Assembly (NCBI GenBank): GCA_003545435.1
Contig: DPYI01000046.1
Span: 1 to 8,001, forward strand
Reading direction: 5' to 3'
Length of the DNA stretch: 8,001 bases
DNA from: Patescibacteria group bacterium
GTDB taxonomy: Bacteria > Patescibacteriota > Microgenomatia > UBA10105 > UBA927
A model generated the notes under the pieces. It was not told the DNA's origin, ran no database searches, and saw nothing but the letters and a program-made list of their open reading frames with translations. Made by a program: the position numbers and the translations under genes. This document shows, one piece after another, positions 1 to 4,791 of the stretch (its first letter is position 1; each line of letters begins with the position of its first letter).

Positions 1-42
1 ATTATAAAACGGCGGGGATTGCTCCCTCTAATTACAGAGAGA

Positions 43-1293
43 TTATTGTATGGTTACACCGTCAACAGTTAATTTATCTTTTGCGTCTACACCATACAGA
101 TGACTTGCGTCATGGGCTAATGTATAACCTCCCGTGCTATTTTGTACATGTGTGTTTCCGGTGACTACAAAAGTGCTTGGATCAGCGCCAGGAATTAGTC
201 TGCCTTGATACCATGCGTGTGATTTATCTTTTGCAAATTGTGTGTCATAAGCTGTAAACGACTGTCCATAGAGACCCGAACTTTGGGCATACGGAATTTG
301 ATATTGCTGTCTGATAGCTACAAATGTTGCTGGGTCGGCACCAGAGAGAAGAGATGTTCCAACAGACCAAGCGGAATAGACATGTACTCCATCGGTGGCG
401 TATGAGGTTCCAGCTGTACCGTCAGAGTATGTGCTGATGAGTCTAAATGTTGACGGATTCGCACCAACAACAACATCACCTCGCCCGTTATAGACATGGT
501 CGCTGGTAACGTACCACTCGCCAACTTTAGTACCAATCGCACCAAGCAGAACTCCTGCGTTAGTGATAGTTTGAATTTGTTCATTGGTGCTTACCGGTGT
601 GGCGACAGATGGATCTGTGGCGGTAATTGTTTTTGCGATATTGATATAGTAAGGACCAACATCACGGCTATTGAATAAGAAAACAACAAAATTTTTAGCA
701 CTTAGGGGAATAACCGATCCTGAGCAACCAGCGCCGAGCATATGGAGACCGCCCATAGTATTGTTGGAAACATCCGCAGCTTTTGTTGAAGCAGGAACTT
801 CTACCATCCAAGTATGTGTATTAGCATCGAAATAGTAGCGATGAGCTGGAACAGATGATCCGCTCATAGGCGAACAGAGATCTCTTGCTATAGTAATTTC
901 ACGAGTAGGAGAAGAAAATTCGTCAATTGTGATGGCTTCACCGCTACTTCCATTTGGAGCTATCGTAAGTGTCTTCTGAATTGTACCGCCAGCATAATTG
1001 TCTTTTGTTGCGGTGCTCTGTACCGTCCAAGTGTTTGGGTACCAAAAAGAAAATCCGAAATTTGAATCAGTGTATTGCTTCATGCCAGGAACTGAAACAG
1101 ATTGCGAATTGTCAACAGCTTTTGAAATCGTAAACGGTGCGCTATCAAAGTAGGTACTTCGTGCTCCGTTATAATCCTCATAACGGCCTAGACCAATTCT
1201 TATTACATATTTTCCTGTGGGAAACGATACCGATTCAGCTGGAACAATATAATTACGGCTACCACCGTAATTAGAAGAAGCTCCTCCATTCAA
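43..1293 (-). CDS. C-terminal fragment: end of Ig-like domain, PsbP-like module, DKNYY-type repeats
   Basis: The frame is open from just after the TAG at 1390, and 1293 is only an in-frame TTG with no ribosome-binding site, so it is probably not a true start. Numbering from that TTG, residues 1-58 finish the Ig-like domain (SFPTGKYVIRIG, SAPFTIS). Residues about 71-230 hold a module beginning MKQYTDSNFGFSFWYP, with cysteines at 140 and 190 that could form a disulfide outside the cell. Residues 262-416 contain repeated units with SDHVYNG, KDKSHAWYQGRLIPGADPSTFVV and ASHLYGVDAKDK, matching the DKNYY family (often KDKNHVYYxGK...GADPxTF). The three GA(D/N)P(S/A)TF copies are at about 277, 318 and 369. 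The protein ends with TAA at 43-45. Without the upstream half it has no secretion signal. Confidence 0.75.
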   Translation of the reverse strand: MNGGASSNYGGSRNYIVPAESVSFPTGKYVIRIGLGRYEDYNGARSTYFDSAPFTISKAVDNSQSVSVPGMKQYTDSNFGFSFWYPNTWTVQSTATKDNYAGGTIQKTLTIAPNGSSGEAITIDEFSSPTREITIARDLCSPMSGSSVPAHRYYFDANTHTWMVEVPASTKAADVSNNTMGGLHMLGAGCSGSVIPLSAKNFVVFLFNSRDVGPYYINIAKTITATDPSVATPVSTNEQIQTITNAGVLLGAIGTKVGEWYVTSDHVYNGRGDVVVGANPSTFRLISTYSDGTAGTSYATDGVHVYSAWSVGTSLLSGADPATFVAIRQQYQIPYAQSSGLYGQSFTAYDTQFAKDKSHAWYQGRLIPGADPSTFVVTGNTHVQNSTGGYTLAHDASHLYGVDAKDKLTVDGVTIQ

Positions 1294-1389
1294 AGCGACT
1301 GATTTATTGATAACATAATAATCCCCACCTTGAGCAGTATTTTTTAGTAAGATATAACCCTGACTATCGACAGCTACCCCTGATGTCGT

Positions 1390-1674
1390 CTATTTCACTT
1401 GATAAGTTCCGCCGGTCGTCCATATTGTACTCGCATTTGGTGACGAGATAGTCACGGAATTTTTTATTGACGGTTCGGGTGAAGTGCTTACATTATTTGT
1501 ATTTTGTTGAGTTGGCTGAGTTTGAGTATTTGTCTGTTCTTGAGTATCAACAACAGCAGGAGCTTCTGATTTTTTATTTTCATAAACATAAACACCGCCA
1601 CCTACTACTAACAAGGCAATAATCACTAAAAGCACTGGCACAATAAAACCTTTTTTTGAGTTTTTCATATTCAT
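1390..1674 (-). CDS. N-terminal fragment: signal anchor, Q/T-rich linker, first strands of an Ig-like domain
   Basis: This 94-residue segment is the 5' part of the split surface-protein gene. Residues about 9-30 (from GFIVPVLLV to VYVY) form one hydrophobic helix preceded by lysines, a typical signal anchor with the C-terminal part outside. Residues 36-70 are a Gln/Thr/Pro-rich linker, and 72-94 begin the Ig-like domain before the TAG. The first ATG is at 1674, with a second in-frame ATG at 1668. There is no Shine-Dalgarno sequence, but a perfect TATAAT touches the first ATG, so a transcript may begin at about the second ATG and be read leaderless. Alone, this would be a membrane anchor with an unfolded tail, so independent function is doubtful. 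Confidence 0.7.
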   Translation of the reverse strand: MNMKNSKKGFIVPVLLVIIALLVVGGGVYVYENKKSEAPAVVDTQEQTNTQTQPTQQNTNNVSTSPEPSIKNSVTISSPNASTIWTTGGTYQVK

Positions 1675-1680
1675 ATTATA
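1675..1680 (-). promoter_or_regulatory. -10 box TATAAT abutting the surface-protein start
   Basis: A perfect TATAAT on the minus strand directly precedes the ATG at 1674. A start site about 7 nt downstream falls on the second ATG (1666-1668). The hexamer at -35 with a 17-bp spacer (TGGAAG, 1698-1703) is weak and lies inside the XRE remnant. Confidence 0.5.
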
Positions 1681-1683
1681 TTC

Positions 1684-1755
1684 TTATTTTAATAATTCTT
1701 CCATTGGAACGCCTAACGACTTGGCGATTTTTTGAATTGTTTGAGTATGCGAGAT
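1684..1755 (-). pseudogene. 3' remnant of an XRE-family regulator gene
   Basis: The minus strand between a terminator T-run and the surface-protein promoter reads ISHTQTIQKIAKSLGVPMEELLK followed by TAA at 1684-1686 (23 residues). This matches the C-terminal part of small Cro/CI (HTH_3) proteins, which typically reads PTLDTLxKIAKALGVxxxEL. Against the intact XRE protein at 7698-7895 about 10 of the last 20 residues are identical. The helix-turn-helix itself is absent: upstream in frame come Phe codons from the T-run, then a TAG at 1768-1770, and there is no usable start. I read it as the tail of a truncated gene, diverged from the intact XRE gene rather than a recent copy. Confidence 0.6.
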
Positions 1756-1782
1756 AAAAAACGGCGCCTATATAAGGCGCCC
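1756..1782 (-). terminator. Rho-independent terminator of the two-TM protein gene
   Basis: On the minus strand a perfect stem, GGCGCCT pairing with AGGCGCC (1775-1781 with 1763-1769) around a 5-nt A/T loop, is followed after one base by six T (1756-1761). It lies about 15 nt beyond the stop codon at 1797. Confidence 0.9.
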
Positions 1783-1796
1783 TGAATGCCAATAAG

Positions 1797-2249
1797 TTAT
1801 TTGTCTTTCTTTTTGAGCTTTTTTTGCGGAGAGAAATCTTTCGGTAGTGTAACAATAATGTAACCGCCGTCAGACGGCGACCTTAGGACATAAAATGGAG
1901 TTCCGTCTCGCGGTATAGATTCGCATCCGCCGCGGAAACGATCGCACTGCATTTCATAGAGCGCAATCTCTCCGTCCTGATCAATAACTCGGACGACCTC
2001 TGTTTTCGGAGCCGTTACTTCATCGCGTTCTGGCAATACTTCGTAAACATAGCCATTGCCCACTTCAAGATACGCTGGTGTGCCAATATAGTTTTCTATT
2101 GTGCCCGCAAACAGCAGCAGAGATGTCAGCAAAACGACTGTACAAACAAAAACTGCGCGATCAACCTTTTTTTCGCAAAACAGCGCAATAGCAGCGGCCG
2201 CCAATGCTCCTGTAATTACCACGATCCAACTAAGAGTAGTAGCATCCAT
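1797..2249 (-). CDS. Unknown two-TM membrane protein with a small C-terminal soluble domain
   Basis: This 150-residue protein is not a family I recognise. Residues 6-24 (LSWIVVITGALAAAAIALF) and about 31-49 (DRAVFVCTVVLLTSLLLFAG) are two hydrophobic helices joined by a short charged loop (CEKKVDR). By the positive-inside rule the loop is cytoplasmic and both ends are outside. Residues 58-140 form a small, probably beta-rich domain with Cys102 and Cys109 (MQCDRFRGGCESIP), which could form a disulfide, and the tail is very basic (QKKLKKKDK). The start is secure: a strong AGGAGG (2255-2260) precedes the ATG by a few bases. It has its own promoter and terminator, so it appears monocistronic. A perfect 15-bp palindrome (1865-1879) lies in the codons near SPSDGG. 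Confidence 0.75.
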   Translation of the reverse strand: MDATTLSWIVVITGALAAAAIALFCEKKVDRAVFVCTVVLLTSLLLFAGTIENYIGTPAYLEVGNGYVYEVLPERDEVTAPKTEVVRVIDQDGEIALYEMQCDRFRGGCESIPRDGTPFYVLRSPSDGGYIIVTLPKDFSPQKKLKKKDK

Positions 2250-2254
2250 AACTC

Positions 2255-2260
2255 CCTCCT
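2255..2260 (-). promoter_or_regulatory. Strong Shine-Dalgarno AGGAGG
   Basis: On the minus strand AGGAGG sits 5 nt before the ATG at 2249. It is one of only two strong ribosome-binding sites in the window (the other is GAGGAA before 6729) and fixes that start. Confidence 0.85.
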
Positions 2261-2283
2261 TGTGCTTTTTCTATCTAAATGAG

Positions 2284-2312
2284 AGCGTAGCAAACGCTTC
2301 CACATTTGTCAA
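2284..2312 (-). promoter_or_regulatory. Promoter of the two-TM protein gene
   Basis: On the minus strand a perfect TTGACA (2307-2312) is followed by a 17-bp spacer and TACGCT (2284-2289). TGC just before it makes an extended -10. The predicted leader is about 28 nt and includes AGGAGG. The -35 box lies within a palindrome shared with the divergent hic promoter. Confidence 0.6.
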
Positions 2313-2326
2313 TGGTGACAATGTGG
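2300..2326. promoter_or_regulatory. Palindrome, candidate HicB operator between divergent promoters
   Basis: CCACATTTGTCA (2300-2311) and TGACAATGTGG (2316-2326) form an 11-bp inverted repeat with one unpaired T and a 4-nt centre. It covers the -35 hexamers of both divergent promoters. HicAB operons are commonly autoregulated through palindromes near their promoters, so this is the natural operator. However, the HicB here has no obvious separate DNA-binding domain. Confidence 0.5.
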
Positions 2327-2334
2327 GATAAGAT
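2306..2334 (+). promoter_or_regulatory. Promoter of the hicB-hicA-ymdB-hup run
   Basis: TTGTCA (2306-2311), a 17-bp spacer and TAAGAT (2329-2334). A start at about 2341 leaves a leader of roughly 9 nt without a Shine-Dalgarno sequence, so hicB may be read from a nearly leaderless transcript. The -35 uses almost the same bases as the -35 on the other strand. Confidence 0.5.
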
Positions 2335-2349
2335 TGATATATTCAAACC

Positions 2350-2604
2350 ATGAAAACTCTTAGTTATCGTATAATTATTGAGCCCGATGGAAAAAGGGCG
2401 TTTCATGGATATGTTCCTGCACTACAAGGTTGTCATACTTGGGGCAAAACTGTTGAAGAAACTCGTGAACACTTGCGAGACGCTATTAATGTTTATTTAA
2501 AAAGCTTAGTTGATGACGGTGAGGTAATTCCGGAAGACAAGGGTGTTGAAATGATTGAGACAGTAACTTTTGCGCCGAGGAATAAAGAATTGGTTTATGC
2601 CTAA
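2350..2604 (+). CDS. hicB: HicB-family antitoxin (short form)
   Basis: This 84-residue protein has the HicB partial RNase H fold signature: an opening strand YRIIIEPD, the motif GYVPALQGCHTWGKTVEE at about 20-37, and a helix EHLRDAINVYLKSLVDDG (40-57). HicB binds and neutralises the HicA mRNA interferase in the cytoplasm. There is no obvious C-terminal helix-turn-helix or ribbon-helix-helix after residue 60, so it is the short form and operator binding would need another surface. The stop overlaps the hicA start (ATGCCTAA), the usual translational coupling of TA pairs. Antitoxin-first order is common outside E. coli. Solitary HicB-like proteins exist, but the adjoining HicA makes TA function likely. 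Confidence 0.9.
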   Translation: MKTLSYRIIIEPDGKRAFHGYVPALQGCHTWGKTVEETREHLRDAINVYLKSLVDDGEVIPEDKGVEMIETVTFAPRNKELVYA

Positions 2605-2830
2605 ATTAAAACCGCTTAAACCAAGAGAGCTTATCCGAGTACTGCACGAACTCGGATTTTTTGAACATCGCCAAAAAAGCACTTCTCACCTGGTTATGAA
2701 ACATACTGATGGCCGGAGGACTGTCGTTTCCATGCATGGCGGCAAAGATATTCCAATTGGGACACTTCGTGGAATTTTACATGATATTCAAATAAAGCCG
2801 GGTGAATTATTGGGATTACTAAAAAAATAA
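2597..2830 (+). CDS. hicA: HicA-family mRNA interferase toxin
   Basis: I take the ATG at 2597 (MPKLKPLKPREL), which overlaps the hicB stop by 8 nt. The upstream in-frame start at 2570 would add nine residues that lie inside hicB and do not resemble the family. The 77-residue product matches HicA, a small dsRBD-like RNase that cleaves mRNA: LIRVLHELGFFEHRQKSTSHLVMKH, then GRRTVVSMHGGKDIPIGTLRGILHDI and GELLGLL. His31 in TSH matches the catalytic histidine, which usually sits in GSH. Serine-threonine in place of Gly is a mild deviation that may not affect activity. The stop is 2 nt before ymdB. Confidence 0.9.
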   Translation: MPKLKPLKPRELIRVLHELGFFEHRQKSTSHLVMKHTDGRRTVVSMHGGKDIPIGTLRGILHDIQIKPGELLGLLKK

Positions 2831-2832
2831 GC

Positions 2833-3690
2833 GTGAAACTATTAATCTTTGGTGATGTGTTCGGAAAATTGGGGCGGGAGGGGGTGAAACGGATATTGCC
2901 GAAGTGGCGGGAGAAGTTTTCTCCGGACGCGGTGATTGCAAATGTTGAAAACATCGCGCACGGAAAAGGAATCGGGATGAAACAGATTCAGGAATTGAAA
3001 GATGCCGGCGTTGATATTTTTACCGGAGGAAATCATTCGCTGGAAGGAAAAGATTTCGCCGAAGTTTTAAACGACGAAACACTTCCGATTTTGCGTCCGG
3101 CAAATATGGGGGAGGGGATTCCGGGGCACGGAGTGTTGACTTATGAAACAAAAAACGGAGAAAGGCTTCTTGTAATCAACCTTATCGGCCGAGTATTTAT
3201 GAAACCTGCCTCGCGGCAAGGCGGGCAAGAATATGGCTCCCCTTTTGACGCCGTTGATAAAATTTTAGAAGAATATGGCCCGCCCGCCGGCGAGGCAGGC
3301 AATTCAACTCCGTACAAAATTTTGGATTGGCACGCAGATGCCACCTCCGAAAAATCGGTAATGGGCTGGTATTTGGACGGCCGGGTTTCCGCGGTTTTCG
3401 GAACGCATTCGCACGTGCCGACGGCGGACGCCAAAATTTTGCCGAAAGGCACCGCTTACATTTCGGACGTTGGAATGGTGGGCCCTTATCATTCTATAAT
3501 CGGAGTGGAAATTGAACCGGCATTTGAGCGGTTTAAAAAACAAACGAAAAACACCATACAACCCGTTGAGGCAGGACCAATTGAGGTGAATGGGCTTTAT
3601 TTGGAATTGGAGTCGGGCCGAGCCGCCTCCGCCAAAGCTTCGGCGGCCAAGGCTGTGGATATTCAGCATTTGCGCGAAATCATTCCGTAG
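2833..3690 (+). CDS. ymdB: YmdB-family metallophosphoesterase (2',3'-cyclic nucleotide phosphodiesterase)
   Basis: This 285-residue cytoplasmic protein belongs to the YmdB/TIGR00282 metallophosphoesterases. Those characterised hydrolyse cAMP or 2',3'-cyclic nucleotides with two metal ions, and B. subtilis YmdB affects biofilm and motility decisions. All ligand motifs are visible: Asp8 (GDVFG), Glu39-Asn40 (NVENIAHGKG), Asn67-His68 (GGNHS), His167 (DWHADATSEK), and His192/His194 (GTHSHVPTAD), followed by GTAYISDVGM. The start is GTG, fixed by the conserved opening MKLLIFGD; it lacks a clear ribosome-binding site and begins 2 nt after hicA, suggesting coupling. The family is usually about 260-265 residues. 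The excess is three Gly/Ala-rich insertions (about 125-136, 150-158, 262-273) encoded by GC-rich repeats, all away from the metal ligands. The protein is probably active. Confidence 0.93.
   Translation: MKLLIFGDVFGKLGREGVKRILPKWREKFSPDAVIANVENIAHGKGIGMKQIQELKDAGVDIFTGGNHSLEGKDFAEVLNDETLPILRPANMGEGIPGHGVLTYETKNGERLLVINLIGRVFMKPASRQGGQEYGSPFDAVDKILEEYGPPAGEAGNSTPYKILDWHADATSEKSVMGWYLDGRVSAVFGTHSHVPTADAKILPKGTAYISDVGMVGPYHSIIGVEIEPAFERFKKQTKNTIQPVEAGPIEVNGLYLELESGRAASAKASAAKAVDIQHLREIIP
3205..3226 (+). repeat. GC-rich 22-bp repeat inside ymdB, copy 1
   Basis: CCTGCCTCGC, 5 variable bases, then GGCGGGC. The arms CCTGCCT and AGGCGGG are nearly complementary. It encodes part of PASRQGGQ, an insertion relative to B. 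subtilis YmdB as I remember it. Confidence 0.7.
3278..3299 (-). repeat. GC-rich 22-bp repeat inside ymdB, copy 2 (inverted)
   Basis: Read on the minus strand this is again CCTGCCTCGC, 5 bases, GGCGGGC. It is identical to copy 1 at all 17 outer positions and differs only in the central five. It encodes PPAGEAG, a second insertion in YmdB. Confidence 0.7.
3622..3647. repeat. GC-rich palindrome in the ymdB 3' end
   Basis: GCCGCC (3622-3627) and GGCGGC (3642-3647) are complementary around a centre containing AAGCTT. It encodes the low-complexity AASAKASAAK near the YmdB C-terminus, where relatives go almost directly to KAVxI. It resembles the TCCGCC...GGCGGA palindrome at 4956-4972. Confidence 0.55.
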
Positions 3691-3704
3691 GATAAAATAG
3701 GACA

Positions 3705-3992
3705 ATGAACAAGTCACAATTAGCAGAACAGGTTTACGAAATGCACACCAAAAAGGGTGTGGACGTTTCAAAAAAGCACGCCGACGAGGTCGTTGATTTT
3801 GTCTTTGACACTATCACCGGCGCTCTTAAAAAGGGCGAGGAAGTCTCAATCTCCGGTTTCGGCGTTTTTTTGGTGAAATCCAGAAAGGCCCGCACCGCGC
3901 GCAACCCTCGCACCGGCGAGATGGTCCAAGTTCCAGCCACGACCGTACCGCGCTTTCGCGCAGGAAAAGCTCTGAAAGAAGCAGTGAAATAA
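3705..3992 (+). CDS. hup: HU/IHF-family histone-like DNA-binding protein
   Basis: This 95-residue protein is a full-length HU-type nucleoid protein. It has N-terminal dimerisation helices (MNKSQLAEQVYEMH..., DVSKKHADEVVDFVFDTI), the turn GEEVSISGFGVFLVKSRKART (45-65), the flexible arm with ARNPRTGE (65-72; Pro68 at the tip intercalates in the family), and the closing PRFRAGKALKEAVK (82-95). As a dimer it bends and compacts DNA with little sequence preference. The ATG follows ymdB by 14 nt with AGGA just before it (3699-3702), closer than ideal. It is the last gene before the hairpin at 4016-4042, so it is probably co-transcribed with ymdB. HU and IHF subunits cannot be told apart safely from this sequence; hup is the likelier label. 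Confidence 0.92.
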   Translation: MNKSQLAEQVYEMHTKKGVDVSKKHADEVVDFVFDTITGALKKGEEVSISGFGVFLVKSRKARTARNPRTGEMVQVPATTVPRFRAGKALKEAVK

Positions 3993-4015
3993 GCTTCACA
4001 ATAGCGGACAAAACC

Positions 4016-4042
4016 AAACCCTGTTGCCAAATGACAGGGTTT
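4016..4042 (+). terminator. Hairpin after hup, likely terminator
   Basis: AAACCCTGT (4016-4024) pairs perfectly with ACAGGGTTT (4034-4042) across a 9-nt loop, 23 nt after the HU stop. The U-tract is poor (TTTGTGC), so termination may be partial. On the minus strand TTTT follows a short gap, but no minus-strand gene ends here. Confidence 0.6.
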
Positions 4043-4060
4043 GTGCTAGTCTTGTGCTAG
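4041..4060. repeat. Tandem 9-bp repeat TTGTGCTAG with 11-bp period
   Basis: TTGTGCTAG occurs at 4041-4049 and 4052-4060, about one helical turn apart and directly upstream of the DUF502-like gene. It could be a paired protein-binding site. The first copy also supplies an extended -10 (TGC then TAGTCT, 4047-4052) 17 bp from TTGCCA (4024-4029), a possible but weak promoter for the next gene. Confidence 0.5.
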
Positions 4061-4073
4061 AAAAGGGTTTAAG

Positions 4074-4715
4074 GTGTTGCAACAAGAAACTCCACCCGAT
4101 CAGGCGCAAAAACCAAAGAAATGGCTATCACCATTAGGCGGGTTGATATACGGCGGCATAATACTCTTTGCGTTGTTGGTGCTGTATAAATTTTGCTCAT
4201 GGATTTTGAAAGATTTTCTTGACGCCACCGAGTGGCTTCGTTTTTTGATAAATAGATTTTTGTTGACCGCACTGACATCTGTGCCGCGGCTACAAGAATT
4301 CGCAAGTTCTATAGTTTCTTTGATTTTAATTTTGCCTTTTGTCTGGCTGCTCGGGCACGTAGAGGTGTCCGCCATTCTTAAAAAAATCCATTTTTGGTGG
4401 ATTGAGAAAAAAACCGGACTGAAATTTTTGTGCTGCGTGACCATGAAAAATTCCGATTCTTTTCCGGGAAAATATGCCATCGGGTGCGTTACCAGAATTT
4501 ATAGACACAAAGAAAAAACTTGTTGTGCCGTCTGCTTCCCGAATCTCGGCGGTTTTATAACTTTAATTGATGTGCCGATAGAAGATGTGGTGTACAACGA
4601 CCGCAGTCCGGCGGAAGTGATTTTGGCTGGCTTTACTGGTGGGGCACTGATATCCGGAGTGCGGATAGAAATTTATAACTACGAAGAAATAGGCTCTAGG
4701 CCGCTACCGCAATAG
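4074..4715 (+). CDS. DUF502-like inner-membrane protein
   Basis: This 213-residue protein has two hydrophobic segments, residues about 19-45 (LSPLGGLIYGGIILFALLVLYKF) and 76-99 (FASSIVSLILILPFVWLLGHVEVS), with a soluble C-terminal domain. That domain contains GKYAIGCVTRIY, then CFPNLGGFITLIDVPIEDVVYNDRSPAEVILAGFTGG. This follows the DUF502 pattern (IGFVT... PTTPNPTSGFLLFVPxEDVxxLDMSVEDAxKLIISGG). DUF502 proteins have no settled biochemical role. The GTG start at 4074 has a weak AAGGG upstream; TTG at 4077 is an alternative. The soluble part carries paired cysteines (120-121, 150-151, plus 138 and 154), unusual for the family as I know it. It appears to be a single-gene unit with its own terminator. 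Confidence 0.7.
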   Translation: MLQQETPPDQAQKPKKWLSPLGGLIYGGIILFALLVLYKFCSWILKDFLDATEWLRFLINRFLLTALTSVPRLQEFASSIVSLILILPFVWLLGHVEVSAILKKIHFWWIEKKTGLKFLCCVTMKNSDSFPGKYAIGCVTRIYRHKEKTCCAVCFPNLGGFITLIDVPIEDVVYNDRSPAEVILAGFTGGALISGVRIEIYNYEEIGSRPLPQ

Positions 4716-4728
4716 CGGCTTTTATTTT
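4700..4728 (+). terminator. Rho-independent terminator overlapping the DUF502-like stop codon
   Basis: GCCGCTA (4700-4706) pairs with TAGCGGC (4713-4719) around a 6-nt loop, followed by TTTTATTTT (4720-4728). The stop TAG (4713-4715) is the first part of the 3' arm, so the last codons are also the stem. Confidence 0.92.
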
Positions 4729-4791
4729 GTGGAATTATACTCGGAAACTCGGAAGTATTTTAGTCAGAATTTGTGATTTTTGCGGTCAATT

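Larger units (their letters stand above)
43..1674 (-). pseudogene. Membrane-anchored Ig-like / PsbP-like / DKNYY-repeat surface protein, split by an in-frame TAG
   Basis: Two open segments (1390-1674 and 43-1389) lie in the same frame and are separated only by one TAG at 1390-1392. Read through, they give a protein of about 543 residues: N-terminal membrane anchor, Gln/Thr-rich linker, an Ig-like domain of the Ser-Thr-rich GPI-anchored type (it starts SVTISSPNASTIW and ends near SAPFTISK), a module with the motif YTDSNFGFSFWYPNTW (PsbP/lipoprotein-like), and C-terminal DKNYY-type repeats. The stop falls inside the Ig-like domain between TYQVK and TTSGV, where relatives as I remember them have Trp, so TGG to TAG is the simplest change. 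I infer one ancestral gene broken by a nonsense mutation, or a base-call error. Suppression is possible but less likely, because TAG ends other genes here. The protein would sit on the outer face of the cytoplasmic membrane; its ligand is unknown. Confidence 0.8.

Noticed and set aside
1..42. Weak hairpins (GGGA-GCAA-TCCC and CTCT...AGAG on the minus strand) after the surface-protein stop, before TTTTAT
   Set aside because: Stems are only 4 bp and several bases separate them from the T-tract, so a terminator cannot be supported.
1390..1392. Genetic-code change (TAG as sense codon)
   Set aside because: TAG is the natural stop of ymdB (3688-3690) and of the DUF502-like gene (4713-4715), so a genome-wide reassignment is not supported.
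2101..2331. Plus-strand open frame of 76 residues
   Set aside because: It lies opposite the two-TM protein gene, which has a strong ribosome-binding site, promoter and terminator; it is a shadow frame.
3304..3771. Minus-strand open frame of 155 residues opposite ymdB and hup
   Set aside because: Both opposite genes have complete family motifs; this frame has no recognisable domain.
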